Shown here in pieces: positions 1-14,900 of a DNA stretch of 64,000 nt. Position 1 is the first letter of the stretch. Each line of letters starts with the position of its first letter. The notes beneath the pieces were generated by a model, which worked only from the letters and a program-made list of their open reading frames with translations, was not told the origin of the DNA and did not search any database. The position numbers and the translations under genes are program-made. Source of the stretch: Megalonaias nervosa (lineage: Eukaryota > Mollusca > Bivalvia > Unionida > Unionidae); the NCBI GenBank assembly GCA_016617855.1, contig JAECUM010004946.1, positions 21,149 through 85,148 on the forward strand, written 5' to 3'.

Positions 1-830
1 ACCATTTGTTCTTTTTAACTGCTGATAACTGAAACCATCTCTGATATTCTTGTGCAACAAAATGATGTAAGATAGGCACCATTTTCATTTACAACCAACT
101 AGACATCAAAAGAAGTTTTAGGGAGTAAACCCTATGTTGACATGACCATCCATTCCAGAGAAGCAGCAATAATAAGATTTTCAAAATGGCCATCATAGAG
201 GTCATACTGGATAAAATATCAGTATGATTTTCATTTAGGACCAAGTATATCATAAGAAGTAGTATGTGGGATGGTTCCCAATCCCATGGCTGTCCATGCA
301 GAATATTTAATATTTATTTTATTTAAAAAAATATCATAAGTCCTTCAATGAAAACCCCATGTTGTATGACCATCCAATCAGAATGAGTAGCAATAACAAG
401 ATTTTTCCGATCACTACCATATGTGTGGCTACACTGGATGTCAGATTGACATAATTTTCAATGACAACCTAGACATCATGAGCCATTTTGTTGTGAAAAC
501 ACCATGTTGATATGACTTTACATTTAATAAAAGAAGCAATAACAAGATTTTCAAGATGGCTGCCAAAATGGCCATATTGATTGTCAGATTGGCATCATTT
601 TCATTAAGGACCAACAAAACATTATATGCAGCTGTTTGGTAAAAACTCCATGTTGATAGGACCATCCATCCAGGTGTAGTGATAAAAAGATTTATAAGAT
701 GGCCACCATGATGGCCATGTTGGTAGCCAGATTGGTACCATTTTTATTTAGGCCAACTACACATCATAAAATATCTTGCTGATATGAACGCTGATTTTTC
801 ATTTAGGCAGAATAGTAGTAACAATATTTT
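1..830. repeat. Diverged tandem array, ~145-bp unit (family R1), cut by window edge
   Basis: Repeated blocks share AAGATTTTCAAGATGGC, then GGCCATATTGGATGTCAGAT, CACCATTTTCATTTAGGACC, and CATGTTGATATGACCATCCA. About five diverged units are visible. The first 60 bases match the head seen at 18712 and 34068 (CTGAAACCATCTCTGATATT), so the array probably begins near the window start. It lies 3' of the last IDH3G coding exon. Confidence 0.8.
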
Positions 831-1007
831 TAAGACGGCTAGTGTCGCAACCTTAAATAATATATGATAATAATATAGGATAACTTGAAGAAAAAAAACT
901 ATCAGAATGATATATTTACTTTTATAAACAGCATTGGAGATTCTGCAAGTCATTTTACAACATACAGTAAAAAGGTATCAAAACTGCTTGCTTTCATACA
1001 TGAATGC

Positions 1008-1640
1008 CATTTGGAAATAAAAATCGGTAGATAAGCAATCAGACTGAGTTGTAAATCTATTTACTGAAACCATTTGGACACAAAAACCTGAAGATAAGCA
1101 ATTAGATTGAGCTGTAAATCTATTTACTAAACTGATTCATTTTAATAACAAGTGCCCAAGTGGACCTGAGGTCACTCATCTGAATGACATTTACTTAAAG
1201 TCAAATGCAAAGTGTTAATATGATGCTTGCTGAATTTAAGCTTTTTCTATTTATTATTTACAGCAACCATATTTGATGACAGATCAGCATCAGTGTACAA
1301 ACTTGAAAGGTCTTCGTGCCAAGAAATTGTTAAATTTGGTAAATTCTTTCAGCATTTTTGAGAAGTCATTTGAAGGTTTTCTCTTTTAACCAACAATGGT
1401 TATTTCCTAACAACATCATTTACAGAACTTAAAAGGCCTTTATGTCAGGATGCATTTTTTAAAAAGTTATTTAAAGATTTTTCTATTTTTAGAAAAGGCC
1501 ATATCTGATTGCAGATCAGCATGATTTGTATAAGCTTCAAAGCCTTCAAGCCAGAATGAACTCTGCCAAGTTTGGTCTGAATCCATCCAGCAGTTTTTGA
1601 GAAGTTGAAAATGGCATCTGTTGGCAGATAATGGACAAAG
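1008..1640. repeat. Short tandem duplication and ~120-150-bp diverged array (family R5)
   Basis: At 1008-1130 a ~59-bp unit (GATAAGCAATCAGACTGAG..., CTATTTACT) occurs twice. From about 1255 to 1640 blocks with ATATTTGATGACAGATCAGC, AGGCCTTC and CAGCATTTTTGAGAAGT recur about three times. No coding signal was found from here to 2837. Confidence 0.55.
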
Positions 1641-2836
1641 GACTAAATTATAAGCTCACTCAGCCAGATAAGCAAATAAAATGAATTATTGGGTCATATG
1701 TACCAGTAAAATGAAGAAAACATTTAAATCTGCAATTCTTCCTTCAGTATTTTATTGTCCACAGTTCTGCATGAACAAGTCACTAGATTTATTTCAAGCA
1801 CAGTGACCTATGAACTTTCATTCCTTTTAAAAAGCTGATACCATTCAAAATATGTCTGCAAAATATTTTAAAAATCTGAATATAAAAACTGTAAAATAGT
1901 TTGAAAAATCATCTCCTTGAGGCCTAAAAATCAGATCAAGAATCCTCATATAATGATGTCTACAGTGACCAAATTAGTTTCATGACACCAAGTTTTTTCA
2001 CTTTGATGTACTCATTATGATCATATCTTCAACTTCTTATGAATGATTTCTGTATGTAAATGATTTGAGCAGTCTGCTACCTTAACAGCTATTCAACCAT
2101 GACATATCTTATCATCTGGGGACTTGAAACTTTGCATCAATAGTAGGTTGGTTAGATCTGTGATTAAGAGTGATAAACAATACCTGAAGGAATGTTAATT
2201 CTTTGAATTTTTTAAAAAAAAATTTATGCATTGTAGTGCCATTATTTTTTTATATCTTGGTATGCATATTACAGAACTTTCCTAAACTGGCCACTGTTTC
2301 ACCAAACACCTTGATTTCTTCCTCAAATTGATATTTCTGAATATCTTTCTCACCAAAAGGTTGTGAACAATAGTTATTTCACAGATCATTCAGAATCATC
2401 TGGATTAAAATAGTAATAAAATCTTGAATTTTCCTTAAAGTCTTGCATTATCTCCCAGGAAATATTGAGACTTCCGGGAATGTGAGGAATTACGTTTTTT
2501 TGGAAATGAAAAAGTTTGCAATGATTAAAATTTTATAGTGAGAAAGCAGGTTTCCATCCTTCCTACAAGATCGACTTCAGATAAACTATTGACACTGTCT
2601 GAAATATTATAAGCAAAAATGTAAAATTTCAATTTGAGAAGAATTCTGAGAATCATAGTGAAACTGGTTCGTGGTCCCTTTGTAAATCAACCTTCTGCAA
2701 ACTGGTTGTATATTTTGCTTCCATAAAGTTGTTCTTGTACTAATCAATCCTCTTTAAATCTGCCAGCTCTATAAAGATTTTGATTGACATAGAATCTGGC
2801 TTTGGGAGGTTTTACACAATTTACTCCATTTGTAAC

Positions 2837-2926
2837 TTACCATGTGGTTCTGGGTTTTAATTCATCTACTATAGCCTGGATAACTTCTGAGGTGGAGGCC
2901 TGTCCACCCAGATCAGGGGTGTGGAC
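2837..2926 (-). CDS. IDH3G: IDH3G exon 12: C-terminus and stop
   Basis: Encodes [20 protein letters not shown] then DELKPRTTW and [11 protein letters not shown] is the conserved C-terminal motif. Acceptor taken as TTTAAG, because the better-looking TTTCAG 16 bases upstream would put a stop in frame. The stop codon lies inside ATG/GTAAGTT, which itself looks like a donor, so a further spliced C-terminal exon outside the window cannot be excluded. Confidence 0.88.
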   Translation of the reverse strand, partial: VHTPDLGGQASTSEVIQAIVDELKPRTTW

Positions 2927-5900
2927 CTTAAAGGAAAGATTACTGAAATTATTTTTGTTTGGCACAAAACTAATAATTATGTATCATATCTGTTAAAAAA
3001 AACTGTTTCACTTGCAAGCAGGTGGTCAAAATAGGTCTGAATATGTGTGTGTTTTGGATTTTTAATGTAGCTTTAACAATCTGAGTCGTACTGCTACATC
3101 TGCAGTGTGGCAGTTTATACTAATGTCTAGCACTGGGGCATCATGTACCGCCCAGTCACATTATTCTGACACCAGGCCAACCAATCCTAACACTAATCTC
3201 TTAATGCAGAGCACCAAACAAGGCAGTTGCAAGAAACATTTTTATAAGTCTCTGGTATGACTTGGCTGGGGCTGGGGCTGGAAACCATGACCTCCCACAT
3301 TCGAAGTGGATGCTCTAACCACTTAAGCTATCAGGGAGGTCAAAAATAAGTCTGATATCACCTACCTACTTACCTGCTATCTGCCTAATAGATATATACA
3401 TTAAAGAGCATGTCCATGAAATCTAGGTCAGAAGGATGATTTGTGTTCAAATTTCTTTAATTGCAGTTAAATATATAATTATGTGATAAAAAGTGTTATA
3501 GGGTTTCTTTACTGTATCTTCTTCCATGAATGATGACATACCAGCATTTATTGAACACTGAAAGGACTTTATACAAGGATATTTTCTGCTTAAGGTGATC
3601 AAATTCTGTTGTTTAAATGTTTGTCTATTTTCAGTAATAGCAGTCATATTCTAGATCAATATAAAAAATTTGTTAAACTCCACCTTCTTTCATTTAGTCA
3701 AGTTGCTTTCACTTTTCACAAATGCTGGTGCATCATCATATGTGGAAGATACAAAATAGAAACCTTTTAAGAGTTTTCATCACATAAACTGTGAACTGAT
3801 GTCATTTGCTCTTTTGCAACAACTTCATCCTTCCTATCTATACCACTGTCAAATTAAGTAGATGAAATGCTCTATTTACCAAGGAAGTTAGCTTATCACA
3901 TGATCACTGGATATAGTCCAGTACTCTTTCTAATATGTCTTGTTATCTATGAGAGAGAAACCTTGCTGACTAACATATCACTTGCTTTAACCGGAAGTTA
4001 TGCTGACTTGATTTGAACAATGATGTTCTTCTCAGGTGTTAGGTTTTGTCATCTTGATAGGTATCAGTGGTGATAATAGCCAATTATTATCAAGGTGACA
4101 AAACCTAACATTTAAAGAACAAAATTCAGTAAGGATTATTGGATGACTTACCTCTCTGTATGGACTGAAGTTGGAAAATGGTTGATATGTTGAATTTAGA
4201 AATCATTAAATATTTTCAAGATTTCCATTTGTAAACCCCTATATGTGTTTGCTCTTGATTGGCATATACTATAATTGAAACTGGCCATACTGGAGGGGTG
4301 GCTGTCCTCCAAAATAGGTACTTTTTAACATAATCTTGTCTGTGCCAAGGGATTCTGGCTATAAAAGGTGCATGACTGTTGGGCAGGATGACTGTTCAAG
4401 GGAGAGACCAAAACAGTGTCAAGTTCTCAAAGAAAGACCAAAATATTGAGTGTCATATAGTAATAAACAATAAATTACATATTTATATCCATTTTTTTAC
4501 CTTTGATGAATTAAATAATTATACTATACTTACCATCCTTTCACACAGAACAGCCATCACAGATTCTCTTATCAATGTGGCATGCTTGTAAATACTGAAA
4601 AGAATGAAAAGTCATCTTACTGTATTGCTTATGTAAATCATGTACTGATCTGTTGTAGGCCTCTGTCCTGATCTGCTGTCACATGCGCTGATCTTATAAA
4701 GGCCTCTGTCCAGATTTGTTGTCACAAAATGTGTCAGCAGACCATAATCTACTCTGTTCACTGAAGTTGTAAGTTAAAGTAGAATCAAATACATATACCA
4801 TGACATGCAAGCATTATATACCACCGAAGATCAGGGTCTATGCTGTTTACAGCTGGGAATATGTTACACATAAGCAAATATGGTAATTATTCATAGTGCA
4901 ATACTTATCATTAACTGAAAGTTTCTGCAGCAAAATATACAATTAAAATGGTATATTATGCAACTAAAATGGTATATTTTCTTCTTTTGGAGCAGAATTT
5001 TCCTGTTTCTTTGCACTCAAAATGTTTAAATTAAGCAACTTGGACACACCAATAGTAAATCAAATTCAAACAAGACTACAGTGAATAGCACATTATATGC
5101 CTGCCTCATGCTGAATAGTCCCCTATACAGGCACTTGGAGGGCATGGTTGACCAAAGGGTAATAATAAATTGGACCTTTGGTCAAGGCATCAGGTTATGA
5201 ACTAAACTCACTGTGCAGAAACTATTATTTTCTTCTTAGACCTACTGTGACCATGACATCCAGACCCCAGAATCAATAGGATTCCTTACTATAAATGCCA
5301 GCCATACACAAAGTTTGATCAAGGATATGCATAAAGCCATGCTTCATAGCACTGCAGCACAAAAGTGGCTATGTAGTTCCAACAATAAGTTAAGTTAAAA
5401 AAATGCATTGATCAAGTAAATTACTGGAGAACAAAAGCTGTTTTGCAAAACCCATTATCCCTTGCACAATAATGACCCTAACCTTTGACCTTTATTGTAC
5501 CCACAACTCAATAGGCTTTTTCCATACCTGAAGTGAAAGCCCTCCATAAACTTTAGTCAAGATACTATTAAAGTCAAGATCCAAAAATCTTATGCCAAAA
5601 ATCCTTTTTCCTATTCAGTCAGTGACCTCACCTTGATGTATTGTGACTCCTTTTTATACACAACATTCAAGTCATCCACAAACTCTGGTGAAAGTACATC
5701 ATTATGAACCAAAATATTTGAACAGAAACCATGTTTTCTTCTTTCAATCACAGAAACCATCACCTTTTCCAAAAAGTCTTGTCTACATATGTAATGTAGA
5801 ACTAATGTTATTGTACAGAAAACATTGTTCAGTAACCATGACATTTGGTCTTTCAGACCCAAAAGGACAGGCTTCTTACTAGCCCCAGTGCAAGCCATCC

Positions 5901-8900
5901 ACAAGATCTGATCATGGTATGTGATACAGAATTATTGCTATTTTCATTCTTTCAGTTAGTGATCTTGACCTTTGATCTTTTGACCTCAAAACTGATAGGA
6001 TTCTTCCTTACCCCAATTAAAAGCTATACACAAAGTTTAGTTTAGGTATGTGATGTTGAATTCTTTACTGTACAGAAACCATTTTTCTTGTTTCAGTCAT
6101 AGTGACTTTTACATTTGACCTTTTGACCACCAAATTGATAGGGTTCTTCCTTACCTCCCTAGCACAAGCCATCAACAAAGTCTGGTAACTTTAGATGGTG
6201 GAGAACTTAAGCTATTGTGCAGAAAATAGATACCCATCACTTCCATTTCAATATATTTAATTTAAGTTTACATAAAATACCTTCCATTTCATGTTTCTTC
6301 ACACATTAATTAATCAATCTTAGGCCTGATTTTAATCATATAAAACAAATTAATAACAAGATTTTCATATATAAGATGAGAGAGAGAGAGAGACTTGAAG
6401 ATGAGTATAAACAAACAGACAGAAAGCTAAAAAATGGGGGAAAAAAGATTGCATGAAAGAAAAAAAAGACGTTATGCTTCTGTAATATTACCCCAAGTAG
6501 TCCAACATATCACAAGCTGCCAGTAACATTCCAGTTGGGTTGGCAATGTTCTTTCCCTTTAGAGTTCTTCCTGAACTTCTAGAGCCCTGCAAAAGAATTT
6601 TTTAAAAATCTGATTTTTCTTGGAAACATTTACTTTTTGAGGGAAAATCTTTTTCTTGTTATGAATATAATCTTGCACAGACTCATGCAAGTAAAATATT
6701 CTCCAATATAATAAATAAGATAAATAAGAAAAATGGAAATGTTGAGATTATGGAATTTTTAAACAATATAAGGCCTGATATCTTATAAATAAAACAACAG
6801 AAATGTAGCAAGTAACCATTTTTATGCACTACTGATGTTATCAATGGCCTCATTTCCCTCGAATCTTTTTCTCCTGAAGATGCCTGACAGGATTAAATGA
6901 AAATTTTAAAACCTTGGTACAAATATAAATGTGTCATATAAAGAAAGGTATAACAAAGTTAATCTCTATTTATATGATACTCAGACTAACTAGCAATAAG
7001 ATTATATAATTCCCACTTGTCCCTTCTTTTTCAATAAATGTGCAGGTTCAATACCCATCAAGGCCAGCCCAAGTCAACTGCCTCTGTATGTCCTTGGGAA
7101 AGGCACTTGGCTTCCATTTCCTTAACACGATATAGCCAATAATGTGTTAAAAATGATGTTAAAACCCACAAAAACAATAAATGCTTGTAAGGAAGAATAT
7201 ATTAAAACAATGCTGTGTCTAGCCTGAGAACAGCGTTATGAAATGTACATTTCTGCTTATGCATGCTAGAGAGGAAATCCTAACATATCAGGGTGCAAAC
7301 TTTATACATACAAAAATATTTCTACAAGTTTTTCAAATGAATAAAGCAACTGATGTAGAAGATATATAATCTGATGAAAATTATTGCATAGAATTTTAAT
7401 ATTGTTGATGATGACAAAGTAGTTGTTACTGCCAGTATGAAAGTCATACCTTTGTTTTTCCAATTACAATTGAGACAAAAACACAACATTTTTACTAGTA
7501 CAATTAGTGCTTATGTACCTGTTCAAACACAGCAAAATTCTTTCCAATGTTTTGGCCAGCTACAACACCTGGACCACCAACAATACCAGTAGCAATGTTG
7601 CTGAGGATGTTTCCATACAAGTTTGGTAGGACCAATACATCAAATTGCTGTGGTTTTGACACCATCTGTAAAAGTACAAAAAATAACTTCTGACCTTATT
7701 ATGTGTCATGTATATTTAATTTGCATTATTTGTTAGTTGTGTTTTTTCTCTATCATTATGTGTAATGTTTAATAGTATTTTGCATCTGACCATATCCAAA
7801 ATCAAGCTGTGTTCTGGATTAGAGACATTGTCCAGCTCAAAAAGAGTTGATAAAAACAAAATGTTTTCTCATGAAGCTAAACTCTGAACTAATTACACAG
7901 TCAAGCATCTAAATATACCTCTGCCTCGATCACTTTGTGCACAACAAGGACCAAGATTATAAACTGCAGCATTATTAACACCAAGAAATAGTGGGATTTT
8001 ACCAGTTAGCATCTAACATTAGGTACAAGTATTGAGGTCTTGTTTTCAAACAATATGAGGCATACCACATATTTTGGAAGCATATTTGGTAGATTTCTGA
8101 ATTAAAATTGTTGAAAATTCTTATTTCATTAGACATAATTTAAGTCAATAAGACCCTTATCTGGGACACTGAAAACTGCAGCCTTAATATATGTATCTGT
8201 AGTATCCTGTCAAACTCAGGCGATGCTCAGATATTAAAATTTCACAACTTAATTTCAACATTTTATGTTGGTCCAAGTCTACCATGGTCAATATCATTCT
8301 TAATTCATTTATTCTTCCAAATGCCACAATTTCACTTGGCAGTATGTTTCTTTTAACTGAAATATTTTTAATTCCAAACCAAACCCTGGTTTCACTAAAA
8401 TACTCAATATTTATCTTAAACTGAGATTTATGTTATCTTGCTCATATTACTTCAGACAATATTAAACTTCTTGATCACTAAAAGGGTGCAAAATCACTTT
8501 TTGCTTTTAAAAGGAAATGCATGAAATGCTTTTTATTCTTGAAAACAAGTTGAGGAATTTCACAACTTTGAAGAAATTTTCAAAATTTCCTTAGAGGTAT
8601 GGGTAGATTCTTTAAGGAAAATTAAAGATTTCTGACTATATTGTTTTATCCCTAATGCTTGCTAAATTTTCTCTAAAAAAGAAATAATTAATATCCAGAA
8701 CTAAGAATGATATTAAAAAATTTCACTTTCAAAATGTTTTGATGTTTAGAGACATTGGAGTATATTCCATTCCTTTCCAGGGAAATCTTCTTTACTTCCT
8801 TAACAATGCATACCTCATTATTTCACTTGTCTTTCTCATCTTCCATGTTCCAAGAATAACAGAAAAGGGGCAGCTCCAATATTTAAAAAGCAAAAGACAG

Positions 8901-11900
8901 GGACAAACCTATTTCACGAGTCCACACTATACGAGAAACTTTAATGACAAATTTAATATATGTGTTAGTGACAATGCAGTCATTGAGGAAAATGTAACTG
9001 CTGTAACTCACTTTATCACTAACAAGTTTTAGTGACAATGCAGACACTGAAGGAAATATGATTACTGTGTCTTGCTTTTCCACTCTCATGGGCTGAATAA
9101 AAAGTAGCAATAACATATTTCTGTGTTTGTGTTTGTGTGTGTTATTTACATTTTTCACATAGCTTTAACAATTTTTCAGTCATATCACTATGATGTCTGC
9201 AGTGTGGCAGTATTTTTGCGATGTCTAGCACTGGGCATCATGCCACAGACATGTGACATCATGTCCCATCCAATCACATTATTCTGACATCAGGCCAACA
9301 CTAACCCTATAATGCTGAGCATTAAGCGAGGCAGCTGCTAGTACCAAACCCACAACCTCCTGCATCCAGGGCAGATGCTCTAACCACTTTGGCCACCAGT
9401 GCAGTCATATTTCCGTGTATATGGCATTAGCTCTATTGAAAGTTAAAAATATGTCCTATACTGGTATTTGTATTTTATCAAACTTCTCCCATATATAGTT
9501 TTTCTTACAAATATTTTAGCACCCAAGAGTCCCATCTAAAGTTCTCTGATGGAACATCATCAAAGGATGCATCCCAACAAAAATAGGAGTTGCCTCCATT
9601 AAGTCACCCCTAATGACATGCTGGAGGCAGACCAAAGCAAAAGAATATAAAATGCATTTTACAATGTGGTCAGATTTCAAACAATGAATACTGTACAAAA
9701 TTCATTTTATTCAAGAGTAGAAAATCTTGGAAGAGTTTTGGTTCTTTTGAATTGGAATGACACATCTAAACACCAACTTATTTGACTCAATGAGCAATAG
9801 TATCTGAGAAAATGACCCAAATGCAAACCCTTATCCTTCACAAATCGAACTCAGTGCAAAGTTAGCATAAATCACTGATCAGAGAAATATGGGTCAAATT
9901 GACATAGTTTTTAATCAGGGCTATAGTACTCCTCATGATGCAGTTGCATATGAAGTTATGTGACTTAACATGAAATAGTGCTTATGAAAACTATACAAGT
10001 ATTTTACAAAGTCAATGAGCCATAACATATAGGTCAGTGACCTCATTTTCACTGAACAATGTAGCACTCCAAATAGTGCATCTAAATACAAAAATAGTGT
10101 ATGAGAAAACAGCCAAAACTGAAGAAAAAAAACCCTAATGAACAGAAAGGGAGCTAAATGAAGTTTGTCAAAATCACTGGACTGAGAAGTATAGGTCCAA
10201 GTTTTACTGAAAGGTGCAGACTCTACATGACACATCTAAACACCAACTTATGTGTCTAGAAGCAATAGTTTCTAAGAAAATGACCTAAATGCACAACCTA
10301 CCCTAAAGAAACTGAGTAAGGCAAAGGGAACAAAAGGCACTGAACCCTTTAATACAGGTCAGTGACCTAGTTTTCTCACATAGCTGAAGTATTCCCTGCA
10401 ACACAATTACATACTAAGTTATATGACTCCATAAACAGCACATGAGACAAAGAGCTTAATACAAATGTTAACCAAAATCAATGGACTGTGAAATATTGGT
10501 CAGTGACCCAGTTTTCAGTGATGGCTTAAGTACTCCACATGATACATCTTGATACCAACTTATGTGACTGCATGGGCAACAGTTTTTGAGGAAATGACCT
10601 AAATTTGAACTCTAACCCGAGTGTTTATGCCAGATGTAATCAACAGACAAGTATCATCAACCTATAAGAAGAGATTGCTTTGCAATCTGACCTACAAAAA
10701 CCCTCACTTTATCATTCAGATACTAAGCATCAAATGTTACCAAAAGTGTTGGGAACATAATGTTAGCTTGTCCTAAACTTTATTTATAAGAAACCCTGTT
10801 CAGCAATACTACAGACTGATCAACCTTAAGTGCTGCCTCTTAGACTGGCATATGACAAAAGTTTGTCGTGAATAATTTTTTTTAGACATCAGTCACGATA
10901 ACAGGAAGCAGGAGAAAAAGTGCTCTAAGACTCAAAACCAGAAAGACATAATTTGAGCAGACCACAAGAGTACTACGAACCCTACAAGTAAAATCCCTTC
11001 CAGACAAGGGACTGCCTATCCCAATCGACTGTATATATCATGCTAAACAAATGTTGCTGATATAATAGTTTCATCTCAGTGACTGTCCATTCATAAATCA
11101 TGTCTTGTATTTTTATCATTCATGGTACAACAATTAAACTTGGCAGGCAACTCCCTACAGCGTATAGATTTGCAGCAAGGTTTCAGAATTGGCCATGATC
11201 CGAGAGTTGGCAGGGTTTAAGATACAAAACTGTAAAATGCCCTTCTTCTGTCTGTTAATTATGCTTTTCATTTACTCAAAATATAACATGCATGTAGTGC
11301 AATGTCCATGGATGGACCCTGGGGTCCCTGAGGATTGGTCATCTCTCTTGTCATGAGATATACTCAAATCCGCATGACATGATGTCCACTAAACTTAATC
11401 GCTGAATTTCCTGCTTTTTTTTCTAAGGAATCTGAATATTCCTTTTTATACTTCTTTGCTGAATGTTTACACTTTTTAAGAGACTTATTGTCTCTTTCAT
11501 CTTTAAAGAGGTTTTTGTTTGTTCAATGCCCTTCTTGACAACGCTATGATCACCAGCTTGATAATGCATACATTTTGCATGACAAAATATGGACTAATAG
11601 GTACTAGTGTAGAAGTTAGACTAGTTCCCTGACCAAATCCATTGACTCCAACATGAAAATAGTATTTGAGTCAAACATGGGCAAGTCAGTTTCCAGATCT
11701 TACTGCAATGATCATATACTGCTAATGTTTGCCATTATTCCTAAATCCATTATTTAAGGGTCATTTCAGTAAGACTAACAGTCAAAGTTTAAGTGCTGGA
11801 AGGTATGGTTATTGTCCAACTATATGAAGCTTTTCAATTAAAATCCCATGTTGATATAACCATCCATTCAGGATGAGGGGTGATAAGATTTACAAGATGG

Positions 11901-14900
11901 CCACTAGTGTTGTTCTGAATCTTATAATTGATAATTGGTTGGTTGAGCGAACCAGTCAGATAACTGATTGTCAAACTCCATAATCGACTGTGGAAAGGTA
12001 GACTACTTCTTTTTAGTTGCATGCAAAATGCACAGGTTTAAAACTCCTGTGTACATGGTAAGCTATAGAGGACTTCCAATTCAGTACAGTAAATCTGAAT
12101 TATTTGTTCCCATCATAACTTACTATTGAATACAGAACCATACCATAGTCCATTAGTGCAAACTATCATAATTAGGAACATATAGTCGTTATTAGAAGAT
12201 TCTGCTGTTAACATTTTTTGAGTTAATAAATTTAAACAAATATTGATGATTTGTTCAGTTTAAATGTAAAATCCTTTGTAGTATTTGTAAATAATGACAA
12301 ACAAGAAAACCATGTAGTTCTAAACTTTAAATGATAAAGAAACCATGTATGAAGTTTTGAAGTTACGTAAAAGTGATAAGCCATAAAAAGTTGCTTTCAT
12401 TTAAGAAAGTTGTATACAAAAATAACACAACACAATAGAAAAAAATTTAATATTTTTATCAGGTAAAAATATTCATGCCATTAAAGAGATTACTCCTGTA
12501 CATTTATTAACATTTTGAACTCTTGAGCAAAGATAAAACTGTATAACAAATAAAAATAAAAATTTGCTCTAAGTAACCAATTATAATCAATCATCAGCTG
12601 GTTACATGGAACTGATTATCGATTGTGAAATTCTGGTTGATTCTCTTCACTAATGGCCGCCATGGTGGCTGTACTAGATGTCCAAAGGCATGTCTGACAG
12701 GTACCATTTCATTTAAGACAAACCACAAGATTTTCAAGATGGTCACCATGGCATCCATAATGCATGTTTGATCAGCTTCATTTTCACTTAGGAGCAACTA
12801 GATATCATCCACACATTACTAGTCTTTTAGTGAAAATCTCATGTTGATACAACCATCCATTCAGCAAGAGTAACAATAACAAGATTTTCAAGATGGTCAC
12901 TATGGCATCCATAATGCATGTTTGATCAGCTTCATTTTCATGTAGGAGTAACTAGATATCATCAGAAGGTTCTGGTGAGAACCCTATCTTGATATGACCA
13001 TCAATTCAGGAGGAATTGCAATAACAAGATATTTGAAGATGACAGCCATAGCAGCCATACTGGATGTCAGATTGGCAATATCTTCATTTGGGACCAACCA
13101 GTAATCAAAAGAATGTTTTCATGAAAACCACATGTTGATACAACAATCCATTTATATGGATTAGCATTAACAAGATTTTCAAGTTGATCAAATATGGTTG
13201 CCACAAATGTCAGATCAGTACCATTTTCATTTAGGAACAATTAGACACCATAAATAAATATCTTTATGGGACAACACTCTGTTGATATGACTATCCATTC
13301 AGGATTAATGTAGTAGCAATAACAAAATTTTCAAGATGGCCTTATTAGTTGTCTAAGAGTGAACATTTTCATTAAGGACCAATATGGCATTGGGATCTGT
13401 GTGTTTGCAGTTTAAGGCAATCCTTCCATTAGTTCAGGATGAGTTGTATTAACAATCCTTCTCTAACAGACATTGGTGGTGGATGGACATTGTGCAACAG
13501 ATGAAAGGCCACCACATAAGCTATTTTGGTCTATGACCAGCAGTGCTACTCAAGGAGCAAACATATTCTTCTTCATACTGCCAACTTTAAAGTGAACTGA
13601 CCACTCTTGTATGATATATTTTGAGTGGTTGGTATTTTCAACTAATGAAAGTGATTGGCATTTTCTGCAAGTGAAAGTAAAATTAAAAGAAACAACAGCC
13701 TTGTCATGTGCTTACCTGCATACTGGCATTGTCAACAATCATATCATTAAACTTAATGTCTGGATATTCCTTTGCAACATTCTTACAGCAATTTAAGAAC
13801 AAACCATCACCAAGTTTCCTGAAATGAGAAAATGCTCATAAAGTAAATCAGTTAATTTTTGCAAGCAGATGCATTACAAATTGTCATTATCAGGTAATTT
13901 CTAACTATGTATTTTAATAAATAGCTCCATAATAAATAAATCCTCATAAGAGTTATACTCTACTTATAAAAGTATGAGTTAAGAATATTTCACTGTCTGT
14001 ACCTTGAATGCATCTTGGAGATAAAAGATGAAATATACAAGCTTGCCCTCAAGTGTTGGCTTTGTTACCTTACTACATTACAGCAATTGGGATTTTGAAA
14101 TGAAACTGCTAGTGCAAACTTGATTTGTGTCTGTAAAACATGTATTCCCCAATTGCCAAATGAAAAGTCTAAGTCCAAGAAAGTAAAAAGGTGCAGAAAT
14201 TTGCAAACTTGATATAATGGCATGAAAATCTAATTACCAAATACACCACTCCCTCGATAACTCGCGCCCTGATAACTCGCACCCCCACTTATAACGCAGA
14301 GTCAGGCATGGATCCCATTTTTTAAAACCAGAAATTACCCCAAAAATAGATCCCTATTTTATGAACTTTATGGAAATCGCGATCAAAATTAGCTACAAAA
14401 ACTTTGATATATCGCTTGTTTTATCATCGAAAATGGTAGATAGGACCTGGAAATTTTAATCAACATTATGAAATACCAAATTTAAAAATAAGTCATACAA
14501 TTTTTTTACATTTTCTTTCCAAGTAACATTCCTAGCACACCGCAATTAACTATATGAAAGGAAATTTCGATCAATGAAAATGTCACTTACGCCGAGTGGA
14601 GGCTGTACTTTAATAAATAAATACAAATTAAATAATTTTTTATCAATTGAAATTTGTGTTCTAGTTCTATCTTCTAGTTCCTTTTAAGTGTAATCATCAT
14701 AAATGCAATGTGTCCTCTTGTAATTAAACGTAATATGTGTCAATCTACCGTAACAGCTATGTCTGCGAGCATTTCTCTGAGAACCTATTTAGGCGCCGAC
14801 CGTGTTTTGATAACTGACTTGCAGAAGTATTTGTTGCATTGTTGCACTGAATTAAATAATGGAGGTGAAATAAAAGAAAAGTTAAAAGGGACGAAAATCC

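Noticed and set aside
4620..4760. Possible fifth M1 MITE copy (CTGATCTGCTGTCACATGCG)
   Set aside because: Only the interior motif is shared; both ends are missing.
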